From Flaccisagitta enflata (taxonomy: Eukaryota > Chaetognatha > Sagittoidea > Aphragmophora), in NCBI GenBank assembly GCA_965153355.1, contig OZ231127.1, forward strand, positions 78,988,001 to 79,052,000: 64,000 nt of DNA. Direction: 5' to 3'. This document shows positions 11,220-21,043 of the stretch, in pieces; within the stretch, counting starts at the first letter, position 1, and each line of letters begins with the position of its first letter. The notes below the pieces were generated by a model. That model was not told where the DNA came from and searched no databases. It was given only the letters and a program-made list of their open reading frames with translations. A program made the translations under genes and the position numbers.

Positions 11220-14200
11220 ATGAAAGAGAAACATACAAACAGACAGAGAAAAAGAGAGAAAAAAAGAGAGAAAATGAGAAAGAAAAAAGAAAAAAAAGAA
11301 GAAAAAAAAGAAAGAAGGAAAAAAAGAAAGAAAGAAAAAAGAGAGAAAAGAAATGAAAAGAAAAGAAAAGAAAAGAAAAGAAAAGAAAGAAAGAAGGAAA
11401 GAAAGGAAAGAAAAGGAAAGAAAAATAAAGAAAAAAACAAAGAAAAAAGAAAATAAAAAAGAGAAAAAAAAAACTTAACATATTTTTCCAACTTTTTTTA
11501 TTTTTTTTCCTCCAAGACCAATTAGGCATTTGTAGCTCAATCCATTGAGTAAGGAGCTCAAATCCAAAATTTGTATCTCCATAATTGAGATTTAAATCAA
11601 GCCCCAGCTGTAAATTTATGCTTTGATTTAAATCAACAAGGTGGGAAAAGTATCTAACTCTGATGAAATCATGAATCTAATACATTTAAAAAGACTGAGA
11701 GATAGACAAACAGATAGAGACGACAGGCAATTGCCTTTTGTTTGGGGGGTTAGGTAGGAAAGAAATGAAGAACAGTGGAAGAGAGGAAGACAAAATTGAG
11801 AAAATTGAAGCTGCGCTTATCAGCAATTTTTGACCAACCACAGCGGGAACAATAACAGTAACTTACAGCGGGAAACATAAGTTGACTCATAACGTTGTTG
11901 GTTTTATGAACAGATACCAAACAAATTGAAGCAGGTTGTGATGTGGAGGTCGATGTAACCTCCGCTGTAAGGCACCATATAGCGGCTACATTTGGGCTGG
12001 CGTCATATATGCGTGCTTCGCGCAAAATTAAAAAAAAAAAAGTTTTGTTTTAGGCATATAAACAGATCAAGACAAAAAGGTTAAACGACGACTTCAACTT
12101 TTTATCCGACACTACAATCCATCCATACCAGGTTTCCTAAATAGGGACATTTTTCTTTATCAATGCAGATGGGTGTAAAAAGGACTGTGAGGCAAAACTC
12201 AAACCGCTCCAAGGTAAATGTTGTGATGTCCAGTACTCTTTTGTACAAAAGTATGTCGTCGAACTATGAAATAGTCAATTTTTAAACAGCAGGAGAAGCT
12301 TACTTCAATAATGAGTGCTGAATGGTGTTGACAGAGGACATCTATGTGAAGGTTTTTTATCTTTATGAATTATCTAACCATGACCGCATGGAGGAAATTG
12401 TATGTCAGCATGTCAAACTATGCTTTGCTTAAATATCAATATCAGGTCAGGTCGATAAATTGATTAAGGAGAAAAATGACCTACAAGATAAACTAAAGAA
12501 AACGGAATCGCTCAAAGGTAAATGTTGTGATGCCAAGTACTCTTTAGTACAGGGTGTAGCCCGCGAAAAGTGACCAAAGAAAATGATGTAATTCTGCAAT
12601 GAAAAATGATACATTTAATCTGAAAAAAATGTTGTAAAGCTTTGTAAAAACAAATCTATCTTGTTCTGATTTGTTTCCACTTCTTTTCTTTTTTGCCCCT
12701 CTTCAGAATGCACTTCAAAAAACATTCATTTTGAAAAAGTGCATTTTTGCAATTTTTGCATGATTAAAGCAGCAGAACCTTTTATCTTTAACTCAGTGTC
12801 ATTTCAAAACGAATTGAGCTAAATCTGTGGGATTGGACTCATGTCACAGCTAATTTGATGAATTTTATGAAAATGTTGGAACAGATGTGATCAAAGCATA
12901 TCAGCTCAAGAAATCTGTTTTTTCTTTTCCACTTCCAAAGTGTTGCTGGAAGAAGATTGGTATTTTGAGTCACCAAAATTAGCCCAAATGCTTAAATGTG
13001 CAAAAAATTTAAGTACATCTAAAATCCATGATGAATTGGCATCAATTTAAGTCCAAACCCACAATTTTTTCATAATTCCCTAAAAGAATACATTTATTTG
13101 AAGTTCAAAAACTTTAAAAAATCAACAGTTTTCTTCTGAAACACAGCAGAAAGCTGCTGTTTCTTTTTTTATTTTGACAAAAAGTAGACATTCCTCATAG
13201 GCTCTGAACTAAATAGCAAAACATTGTTTTCAAAGAGCTTTCTGAAACTGCTTACAAATTTGATTTACCATTCTATAAGTATAGTTGTGTCATTTTCTTT
13301 TGTCACAGTCGGCGCAGTACACCCTGTATGTTGCTGAACTATGAAATATCTATCAAATTTCTAAAAGCAGGAAAAGCTTCAGAGAATATTCAAGTGAAGG
13401 TTTTTAGTTGCAGACGCGCAACTCTATAAGAGGCTTTGTCCATCTGTTGGTTTATTGGTCCATCCATTGTTCCATGGGCAGGAGTTGAAAAAGGGGAGGA
13501 CGAGCATTTTAGGTGCTTCTTGATAGGTTGGTTACTTGGGGGGTCTATTTTGGTTGTATGCATACACACTAGGTGGCATTTGGAATAGAAATCAGACAAG
13601 AAGAAGAAGTTGATGCTTGATTGAGAAACAAGCAGGGCAACACAATGGTGAAGTATATGAGAGCATTTTTTTGTCAATAGGAGCTCTACATTGTTGCCAT
13701 GCGGGTTTGTTGATCAGAAATTGGCCTCTGCTTATCTGAGATAATTCATGATTAGGAAATAAGATATCGGGTGTGCAAATAAAAAGTGTAGAGCTTTTCT
13801 GTTGAATATGCACACTATGGAGCATGTAGAGACGCAAACAAGCTACTATTCATTAGAGGTCAATCAGTTTGACATTTTGGTTTATGGTTTTTTTGTTTTT
13901 TCAATGAAAATTTCCAAGTAAATCAAGGTAAAAAACTTCCCCAAATCAAACTTTCAGCAAAAATCAGTAGAAAAACGCTGTTTCCCTATCAAAATCTCCT
14001 CTCTAAGCTTTGCAAGGAACCATTTAAACACAAGCTACTGTAGAAATCTTTAAAATTTATACTCTAGGAATAAAGACCTAGACACCCATAGAAACCGCAC
14101 ATTTCTAGCTTCTCTTGTTACAGACACACTTTTGTTTTGAACACCTGTTACATGGTTACATGGCTATCTTACTCTCGAAAAATCACTTTTTAAACCCCTC

Positions 14201-17200
14201 GGGTAACCGCCCTTCTTTTTGTGTATGGGTGTGGGTTGTGTATGATGATTGGATGCTCCTGCCCACCTGTCCGCAATGATACTGTGACCCTGCGTCACTT
14301 GTTCATCTTGAAGAATTACCTGACCATGACCACATGGAGGACAAATTGTTTGTCTTTATGTCAAACCATGCTGTCAAGCTGTTCTCTTGCCAATACAAGC
14401 TAAGTGTGTATTCTTAAAAAAGAAAATGAGAGAGAATAGCAGAAGGAGCATACTTGTAGTTTGCACAGTAAGATGAAATTTTATTGGAGATTCCTAACAT
14501 ATTGGAAAGGCCTAAGTTTTATTTTCATCTTACTAGGCAAACTAAAACTATCATTCAGACTGATTATTTCAGCTTAACTGTTTTTTTTTTTTTTAGATGA
14601 ATTGAAGAAACAAAAAGAAGAAAATGATAAATGTACAGTGGACCTTGAAGTTTGTCGTGGAGGTGAGTTTTTGAAAAAGTTTGCAATTTTTTTTTTCAAT
14701 CATGTAAGAGAAGTAAAAAAGAATAACAAGAACTTTTCCATAAGATTAGCTGAATCTGTTTGAAGTTGTGGACGTTAAATCAACTGTAATCTTACTCTGC
14801 CGAATTTCATCACATGCAAAACTTTAAGGAGGGCACTCAAGGTCGAGTCCCCATCTGAAAATGAGGCCAGTTAGCTCACAAACTACTCAAGGCAGAATCG
14901 TACTAGAGTGGTTTCAGTTTTCACTGCTCATTTTAACTAGAGTAGTTTCTAAAAAAAACTTCCAAAAGAAATTTTTATCATGCAAAATTTAGACTCCATT
15001 TCAAAGTTTTTTCTATATTTTCAATTTTTTTCAATCTCTAAAGATTGCATGAATAGATACTCAAAAATGAGTTGTGTGTATTTTTAAAGAAATAATATAT
15101 ATTTTCCATTTTTTGGTGTATATATGTGGTAAATGGCAAGTTCAGGTTATCATCTATTCCCAGATTTACTTTTATCAAAGTTAATGATAATTCAAAATAT
15201 ATCTTTGTTGGTGTTTTTTTTTTCAAATATAAAGAAAAAAGAGGAAACACATACAAGAGAAGAATGAATCTTGATTTTATGGAAATCAACTGACAAAACA
15301 ACCTAACAGTGGCAAAAAAAAAAAAAAACGGACCTGTATGATGCTTTAAAGATAACCACTCAGAAATCTCGAATCTGGTTTCAATCTTTTTAAAGTAGCA
15401 ACTTTGAATTGATACAGCTTGTAAACGAATAAGAATCATGATTTCTGCTCGATTCCATCTCGTAGAGAATTCAAAATACTTTAGTTTTACCTTGAATTTT
15501 GTTCCATTTATTTGATTACTCTAATCTACAGAATATGTGAAACAAAAAGTGCCTTATTGTCAGGCACAGTAATTTGCTTTCAAGAAATTGGGTGTTGATT
15601 TCAATCTTATGTCATTTGAAAACAACTTAAGCTAGAAGTTCCTCTTGGTCTAGATTTGTAGTTTTTGAAGCTCTTTAAAATGCTCATGGATTTTAAGTAA
15701 AAATTATGCGCTGTATTCTGTCAATCATGAAAAACTGAGTGTCCGGTTTTTATTTTGGCCACTGTTATTTGAAAAGAAAAACAGTTGCAAACTTGTGAAG
15801 TCCCTCTAGAGAAGTTTTACTGAAACCGCTCTGTTTAGAATTAGAAAATGAGGGATGTTTTTTTTCATTTCATTTTAAGCTGAATCTGTCTAGAATAGCT
15901 TCAAAATAGCTCCAAAATTTGGCCTAGAGTGGTTGCCCCAGAACTTCTACTACCTTTGAATAGTCGCAAAAGCGTTAAATGGTCAGCGGTACCCATTGCC
16001 CCTATGTGAGTATTTGTGGATGTGTGATGGTGAGAGGGGCATCGGCCCCAAAGGGGCCGATGACCTATGCTAAGTAAGTTTTGAGGCTCCAGGCTTAAAT
16101 TTGAGCATAAATCATGGGATTTGAGCTTTGAGGCTGTGATTTGATCGAGGCTGTGATTTGAGCCTTGAGGCTGTGATATGAGCCTCGAGGCTGTGATTTG
16201 AGCCTTGTGGTTGTAATTTGAGCCAAGATGCTGGGATTTGCCTCAAGGCTAGGATTTGGGCCTTTAGGCTAGAATTTAGGCCTTTAGTTTAAGCTAGAAT
16301 TTGGGCCTTGAGGCTGGGACTTGGGTCTAAAGGCTAGGATATGAGCTTCGAAGGGGGTGGACGGACAGAGAAGAAGAAGGAGGAGAAATTTCCCCTGTGT
16401 GAAAGCATAGGTCATCGGCCCCTTTGGGGCTGCTGCCCAAAAAAGTATATCTACAACTGCGGCATTATGTGATTTATTGACAGAATATTTATCCAATTTC
16501 ATACTAAAAGTGTTGGTAAGTCACATGACCTGTCTTTAAATTAAAATCTTTTGCAATAGTCTTTGGAAACATTTATCAAAGCTATTCTACCTAATCATCA
16601 TATCTTATCACTTATGAACAAATCTGAGATTTGGAAAAAAGGTCTATAGTTTCATCTACCATTTCCAAACGATTAAAACCACAGGAACCAGGATGAGTTC
16701 ATCCTTCAATTTTTTTGATATAGATCATTTTCTTTTTTTTTTTAAATCTTTCCAGCTGCTTTTGATTTGAAGATACAGTAAGAGAATTGAAGAATTGACC
16801 AACCCCAGGGAAGCGATAACTGCTAAACCACTTTGAATCAAGCTTACCCCATAATGCACCTATAGGTCCCCTATACTGCATAAGGTTTTGGAGCGAATCC
16901 AAGAATTTCATTCTTTTTTTACAAAATTTTTTTTTTCAGTTTTTTTGCCGCACAAATTACACAAAAGAAAAATTCTTTCATATGTATGTTAGTGAGACAC
17001 ATTTACTCAAAATTCATTTCTTGTTGGAGATTTTTCGCCTATTTTTAGGGCCACGGCACCCAAAACTCAAAAAAACACAAAAAGTGGAATATCTCCTCAG
17101 GATTTCAATAAAATCTCCTGAATTTTGGTGTGGTAGTAGTTTTTGGAGTCAATAATAAGTGTGCAAAATTTCAGCTCTTAAAAAAAATTTTGACACAGTT

Positions 17201-19942
17201 ATGAAATTTTGAGATATTCACAAAATGCAATGTAGGACGTTTTACCCCCCCCCCCCAATTTTTTTTTCCAATAACAAATTCTGCAAATTGTTATTTTTTG
17301 ACATGATTGATTACAAATTAAGAGATTCTGAAAAAAAATTTGAACTAGCCCTTTTAGAGAAAAAACTTTTTTCTCAAAAATTGTGAAAATGACCCATTTT
17401 TTAAAGTTTAATAAAAACTGTTCCTATTATCCAATCATCTTCATTTTTGGTGGAGTTGTTACCTATTATCTAACTTTACTTAAAATTTGAGCTCACTGCG
17501 ACTAACGGTTGCGGAGATATTGACATTGGAAGTAACCTTGTCAGAGCAAAATCAGCAAAATTTGCATTTTGGCTATTTTTGAGCTTGCATAAAATTTCAT
17601 TTTTTCTTTTAGAGACCTCCATTTTAGCTAAAGTTACTAAAGTTTAAACATATATTCAAATTTCAAAATTTCACACTTGTCAGTCAAACCGTTTTAGGGA
17701 TATGATGGTCCAAAGTTTTAAAAAACGCTAATTTTGCAACAAAAATAACAATGAAATTTTTTCAAAAAATATGTTTTAAAAAGTGTTCTTCAGGGTTTTG
17801 GATCTGGGCGAATTAGATAATTCCCAATTGTTTTGACCCCCCCTTTGAAGACTATTTTTTTGAAAATTTTTCGCTTATTTTTAGTCCCGTGCCACGCGAC
17901 TCTACACCTCGCTATGTCGGTCCGTCGGTTGGTTGGTCGGTCCCCTTTTTACTTTTTCGCGTTTTTGAGCTTTTTGAGCATACGGCTCCTGCCCAGATGC
18001 CCTAGTGACCTTCTCCAGCACTGCTCCTGCCCACCCGCATGCGACTAGGGTAGCCGTGTATCCGGCCTTGTTTTCACTCGAGTAGTTATTCCAGATAGGA
18101 AAAAGTTGCAATATCTGATCATCTGTCGCTGGAAATTGCAGTCATCGCATCTTTCATAGATAATTTTTACTTAGAATATACGACCAAGAGGCAGCAGAAC
18201 TAGAGGGGCAGGAGAAACAACAAAGACACAGGAGAAGCAGCAGGGGGGTGAATGCACTTTGCTTTTATTGCACATGCTTGCAATTATAAGGTGCGGCCTC
18301 TTTGTTCAGAAAGATGTACTTATTTGGTCTCAGACACGAGACAGATGGCAAAGAGGGTCAAATCTGTCTAATTACGCAAATTACGTCCGTGCTTTGTAGC
18401 AGTTGGGTGGGTACTGGGTAGGAGCGGAAAACCTTAAAAAGTGACTTAAAGATGGACGGAAAAAGTAAACTGAGAAAAAACATTTTGGCTTTTGGGGCAG
18501 CGAGGAGCCCATAAACCACTACTATCACCATTACCACTACTGTTTCAAGTTAAGAATCTCTCTCCGCTCTCTGTCTCTGTCTCTGTGTCTGTCTTTCTCT
18601 CTCACTCTCTCTCTCTCTCTCTCTGCATGATTTGACGTAATCCTTCAGCTTTGACCTTTGTATCTTTTAGTTGTATGTCCTTAGAGCCTAATGTAGAGTA
18701 TCTCTCATACCCGAAATCTCACAGATATATATGCAGACGTGGAAGGTGAATTCAAGGATCAAAGATTTATTGATTTGATACCCTCAACAAAAACAGGTTT
18801 GTATTTCAAAATCATCTCGGTTGTTTAATAAATAGAAATGGGGGGGGGGGGGGTTGGATATCAAAAAATTTTGGAAATGTCACTCGTACATGTGACCAAA
18901 ATGTGATTGTCTACGCCCCCCCTTGCCAAATTATCTCAATTTCCTGAACCTGTCATTTTCCTGTTAAGGCGATTGGACTTCGACAAATCAATGGCCCGTT
19001 GGCTCCCTCTTTGTCGCAGAACCAGTTCACGATGAAATCCTGATCTGGGGTGGGACACAGGATTTCAGTGGAAATAAGAATCTGCCTCCAAACAGGATCT
19101 ACTTTTACAAACCATCCAATAACACATGGAGGAGACTTGATGCCACTGGTGATATACCAACGTACTCGTTGGCTTGCGCCAGGGTCGTTCATCATGGACT
19201 TCTTTATATATTTGGTGGGTTTGCACGAAATGATGGTCGGGGTCTCATGGTTAATGATATATTTAGTCTTAATATGACAACGGCAGTCTTTAAACAACTT
19301 CCCATCAAGGGAAATCGCCCATCACCTCGTACTTTTTTACAAGGATGGTCATATCAAAGTAAAATTTATTTTTTTGGTGGTTGGTATACGGGCCGAGCAG
19401 CTTATCATTTAGAGCCACCTTCAAGAACTTCCGATTCCGATAATCTTCTCTTTAGTTTTAACCCAAATTCCAACACTTTTTCTGTCGTTAACACTCTCGG
19501 ACGTAGTCCAAGTCCCCGAAGCCGATACGGGATGGCAAGAATCGATGATCGTATTTTTATCAGTGGTGGATACGATGGGCTCCATTATGATATGACTAGA
19601 AAGAGGACTTACAGCGATATGTTTGAACTGAACATGGCAAATTTAACCTGGATCTCCCACAGAGGGAGTGGAGTGAGTGTGCGCGATCATTCACTCAATC
19701 GTATTTCGAAGAATCGTCTCCTCCTCGTTGGAGGAAGTACAAGTAACAAAGTTTTGGTATTTGACGCGTCAGGTTCTAGTTGGAGTGAAGCATCTTCACT
19801 ACCAGCTCGTATTTTTGGACGCTATTATCACCGCTTTGAAGCAGTTGAAATGCGCCATGGGAACGGCATTTCGGTTTTTTGTTTCGGTGGGAGGTCTTAC
19901 TATGGTTTACTCAATAGAGTGCTCGTTTTCGACATAATATGA
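6138..19942 (+). CDS. HEPN-like / transmembrane / kelch-repeat protein (9 exons, 835 aa)
   Basis: Exons: 6138-6801, 6919-7299, 7878-7994, 10218-10334, 12169-12213, 12446-12517, 14597-14662, 18725-18796, 18969-19942. All have AG acceptors and GT donors, every junction is phase 1, and the sum is 2508 nt, exactly 836 codons. Residues 1-220 hold a helical region with RNLIAH (R112, N113, H117), the R-x4-H signature of HEPN domains, possibly of the animal DZIP3-like kind. A single hydrophobic helix lies at about 319-340, preceded by RWR, so the N-terminus is probably cytosolic. Next come two Ser/Thr-rich 39-residue repeats (a stalk), then short Lys/Glu-rich exons with Cys pairs, then a C-terminal region with six Gly-Gly kelch signatures (WGG, FGG, FGG, SGG, VGG, FGG). 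Seen: exon structure and motifs. Known: HEPN domains are often RNases or RNA-binding modules and kelch propellers bind proteins. Inferred: a type II membrane sensor or adaptor. Small exons could be alternative or missed. Confidence 0.75.
6919..7299 (+). CDS. Exon 2: acidic repeat and transmembrane helix
   Basis: The acceptor is TTCTCAG, the donor A|GTAAGT, and the length 381 nt, phase 1 to 1. Two adjacent copies of a roughly 24-residue acidic unit (LRTPEV...ETSLDASSA, then LRTHEV...ETCLDASSA) precede a hydrophobic segment rich in Val, Ile and Leu. The exon ends just after KCPYQ. The internal repeat shows local duplication within the exon. Confidence 0.78.
7263..8451 (+). repeat. Tandem duplication unit 1 (carries exon 3)
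   Basis: Matches 8452-10662 once the insertions at 8485-9086 and 9227-9737 are removed. The unit starts within the end of exon 2 (TATCTTAGTCA). It includes the 3' half of a hairpin-family element, ending at about 7846, and exon 3. Confidence 0.7.
7878..7994 (+). CDS. Exon 3: Ser/Thr-rich stalk repeat, copy 1
   Basis: The acceptor is TTTTTTTCCAG and the donor ACAG|GTGTAT. It is 117 nt (39 codons), phase 1 to 1. About half of the residues are Ser, Thr, Ala or Gly, with no Cys, consistent with an O-glycosylated stalk. It is near-identical to exon 4 and arose with it in a tandem genomic duplication. Confidence 0.72.
8485..9086. mobile_element. Long-inverted-repeat element, TA target duplication
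   Basis: 602 bp with nearly perfect inverted arms of about 150 bp starting CAGGGTCATCCACCTGAGTT, flanked by TA. It is absent from duplication unit 1, which provides the empty site. Confidence 0.78.
9227..9737 (+). mobile_element. Hairpin family element with GGTAATTATA minisatellite core
   Basis: Conserved ends (AGTCGCGTGAACGCGACTCT and ACGCGACTAAGG...CCTTGTT) enclose a core of roughly 10-bp repeats (GGTAATTATA), then the inverse-strand version. It is absent from duplication unit 1. Confidence 0.68.
10110..10198 (+). mobile_element. 3' part of hairpin family element (duplicate of 7750-7846)
   Basis: Only the conserved 3' block is present (CTGCATGCGACTTTGGTAGC, then CGTGTATCCGGCCTTGTT). It was copied with exon 4 in the tandem duplication. 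Confidence 0.55.
10218..10334 (+). CDS. Exon 4: Ser/Thr-rich stalk repeat, copy 2
   Basis: The acceptor is TTTTCAG and the donor GCAG|GTGTAC. It is 117 nt, phase 1 to 1. It differs from exon 3 by only a few residues (for example I to V, G to E, I to K). Because it is symmetric it can be included or skipped without frame change. It could be a constitutive repeat or an alternative to exon 3. Confidence 0.72.
10663..10851 (+). mobile_element. Hairpin/GTCC family element
   Basis: AGTCGCGTGCACGCGACTCT start, GTCGGTCGGTCG core, CCGTGTATCCGGCCTTGTT end. Its left edge coincides with the end of duplication unit 2. Confidence 0.7.
11125..11474. repeat. GA / GAAA / GAAAA purine tract
   Basis: About 350 bp of one-strand purine sequence (GAGA, then GAAA, then mixed). 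Several frames are open only because of the repeat. Confidence 0.9.
12169..12213 (+). CDS. Exon 5: 15-codon Cys/Lys exon
   Basis: It lies between ATGCAG and AAG|GTAAAT, 45 nt, phase 1 to 1. It encodes GCKKDCEAKLKPLQ. The exon 3' end and following intron start resemble those of exon 6, so the two form a duplicated exon-intron unit. Such a short exon needs transcript support. Confidence 0.55.
12446..12517 (+). CDS. Exon 6: 24-codon coiled-coil-like exon
   Basis: The acceptor is AATATCAG and the donor AAAG|GTAAAT. It is 72 nt, phase 1 to 1. It encodes a Lys/Glu/Leu-rich segment (QVDKLIKEKNDLQDKLKK) that looks like coiled coil. Its downstream intron is a copy of the intron after exon 5 but carries two transposon insertions. 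Confidence 0.6.
12550..13326. mobile_element. TA-flanked inverted-repeat element
   Basis: The ends CAGGGTGTA and TACACCCTG are flanked by TA. The arms continue with diverged complementarity (CAAAGAAAATGA / TCATTTTCTTTTG). The duplicated intron at 12214-12300 shows the empty site. Confidence 0.68.
13406..14302 (+). mobile_element. Hairpin family element, GTTGC subfamily
   Basis: Starts AGTTGCAGACGCGCAACTCT, ends GCGTCACTTGTT, with a non-repetitive interior of about 850 bp. The homologous intron at 12360 lacks it, which defines both junctions. Confidence 0.6.
14597..14662 (+). CDS. Exon 7: 22-codon charged exon
   Basis: A run of T residues precedes the AG acceptor, and the donor is GGAG|GTGAGT. 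It is 66 nt, phase 1 to 1. It encodes a charged helix (ELKKQKEENDK) followed by two Cys residues. Together with exons 5 and 6 it would form a short Cys-containing coiled-coil neck before the kelch region. Confidence 0.6.
14663..15960. other. Intron sequence, no supported gene
   Basis: AT-rich intron 7 sequence. It holds patches resembling the TTGAGCTA-type internal motif of the TA elements (near 15610) and near-inverted TAGAGTGGTTTCAG / CTGAAACCGCTCT segments. These suggest an old palindromic element whose ends I cannot define. Confidence 0.35.
15961..16438. mobile_element. GGGCAGCGGCCCC inverted-repeat element, copy 2
   Basis: The outer arm TAGTCGCAAAAGCGTTAAAT is followed by the inverted repeat GGCCCCAAAGGGGCCGATGA and its complement ending GCTGCCC. 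The core at 16080-16350 is a degenerate tandem repeat of roughly 20 bp built on GAGGCTGTGATTTGAGCC. Confidence 0.65.
16439..17882. other. Intron sequence, AT-rich, no supported gene
   Basis: Continuous AT-rich intron with poly-T, poly-A and poly-C runs. No exon with coding signal and phase-1 junctions was found. Segments near 17460 and 17690 resemble the internal motifs of TA-type palindromic elements. Confidence 0.35.
17883..18072 (+). mobile_element. Hairpin/GTCC family element
   Basis: AGTCCCGTGCCACGCGACTC start, GTCGGTTGGTTGG core, GTGTATCCGGCCTTGTTTT end. Confidence 0.68.
18131..18240 (+). repeat. Segment paralogous to 8336-8448
   Basis: Shares CAGTCATCGCAT and AGGGGCAGGAGA with 8336-8448. 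It sits just after a hairpin-family element, as the copy break at 10663 would predict. Confidence 0.55.
18725..18796 (+). CDS. Exon 8: 24-codon linker
   Basis: The acceptor is CTCACAG and the donor ACAG|GTTTGT. It is 72 nt, phase 1 to 1. It encodes an acidic linker ending in PSTKTG that joins directly to the kelch exon. The reading frame is open and consistent with both neighbours. Confidence 0.62.
18969..19942 (+). CDS. Exon 9: kelch beta-propeller, terminal exon
   Basis: The acceptor is TCCTGTTAAG. The exon runs 974 nt open to TGA at 19940-19942 and encodes about 324 residues. Six double-Gly signatures at roughly 45-60 residue spacing, each followed by an aromatic/Trp-rich strand (NTWRRL, LTWISH, SSWSEA), indicate a six-bladed kelch propeller. 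The reading frame continues 5' of the first in-frame ATG, which supports it being a 3' exon rather than a stand-alone gene. No AATAAA was seen close downstream. Confidence 0.82.
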
Positions 19943-20848
19943 CCATTGACTTTGATGTAGATCTGAGGGATGAATTTATTATCAAAGTTCTGTATAAAAA
20001 TCATCGTTCCCCCTTTAAATGACTTGCATCATGCGGTTTTGTAAAAATGTTAATATTTCCTCATTGAATTTTTCGTGCCAAATCTGACACTAGCTTGTTC
20101 TATAACTATGGCAAAGAAAAAAGCGAACATTTTGTTTTGCTAATTTCTGCTTAACTGAACCTGAACCATAGAAAATCTACGACCGTTTTAAAGCTCAGCG
20201 AAAAGTCTTCTAAATGCGACGTTGCTGGTCATTGTAGCTTTATTCGTTTAGAAAGGGCAAAGGTTTGATGGAAAAAATTGCTTATTGAAAAAAGTGCTCA
20301 TTACAATTTTTTCCAAGGAGCAATCTTAGTCTTTCCATTACGTATTGTCAATGATGCAGAATAGATATCAATTAAGTTAGTTTTGCCCAGTTTATAACTA
20401 GGAGTGTTGCTCGTCGCGAGGGTTCAAAAGGTTCCTTTGTTTGGGAAAAGTGAGGAATATTCTTAACTTAGCTTAATTGAATACCCTGAAATTAAAAGAG
20501 AATCGATACAAGAACGCATCTTTACCAAAGAAAATTGGTCTCAACCCAAGCAGCTGAAGCTGCCCCTCCAGCCTCCACCGTTTAAGGCGTGTCTACAGTC
20601 TAGTGACAAACGCGGTTGTTCTTGTAATCGCGTCAACAGCGTGAACACAATATTAACTGAGACTGAGCGAAGTGAGAGAGTCAATGAACAGAGCAAGTGA
20701 GCAGAACTAGTGTGAGCGAGCGAGCAAGCGAGCGAACGAGTGGTGTGAGCGACCGTGTGGCCCTTTGAAAATGCGATTGTCACGAGTAGATAAAATCTGA
20801 AATCGGACCAAGGCGTCCCATAGTGCCAGTGGGCGTAACGTCATTTTT
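19943..20848. other. Intergenic after kelch gene
   Basis: Probable 3' UTR then intergenic sequence. A GAGC/GAGCGA-rich degenerate repeat lies at about 20665-20750. No gene was recognised. Confidence 0.35.
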
Positions 20849-21043
20849 AGTCGCGTGCTACGCGACTCTACACCCCGCTTTGTCGGTCCGTCCGTCGGTC
20901 GGTCCGTCCGTCCATCCCACTTTACTTTTTCGGCGTTAATGGGGGTTTTGGCCTTATTGCTCCTGCCCAAATGTTCCACTCACCTCAATTACGGCCCCTA
21001 CCCACCCGCACGCGACTGGGGTAGCCGTGTATCCGGCCTTGTT
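20849..21043 (+). mobile_element. Hairpin/GTCC family element
   Basis: AGTCGCGTGCTACGCGACTC start, GTCC/GTCG core, conserved GCTCCTGCCC block, CGTGTATCCGGCCTTGTT end. Confidence 0.72.

Noticed and set aside
18131-18260. Extra coiled-coil exon (QEAAELEGQEKQQ)
   Set aside because: No acceptor gives phase 1 with an open frame, and the homologous segment at 8390 breaks differently. Treated as a paralogous non-coding segment.
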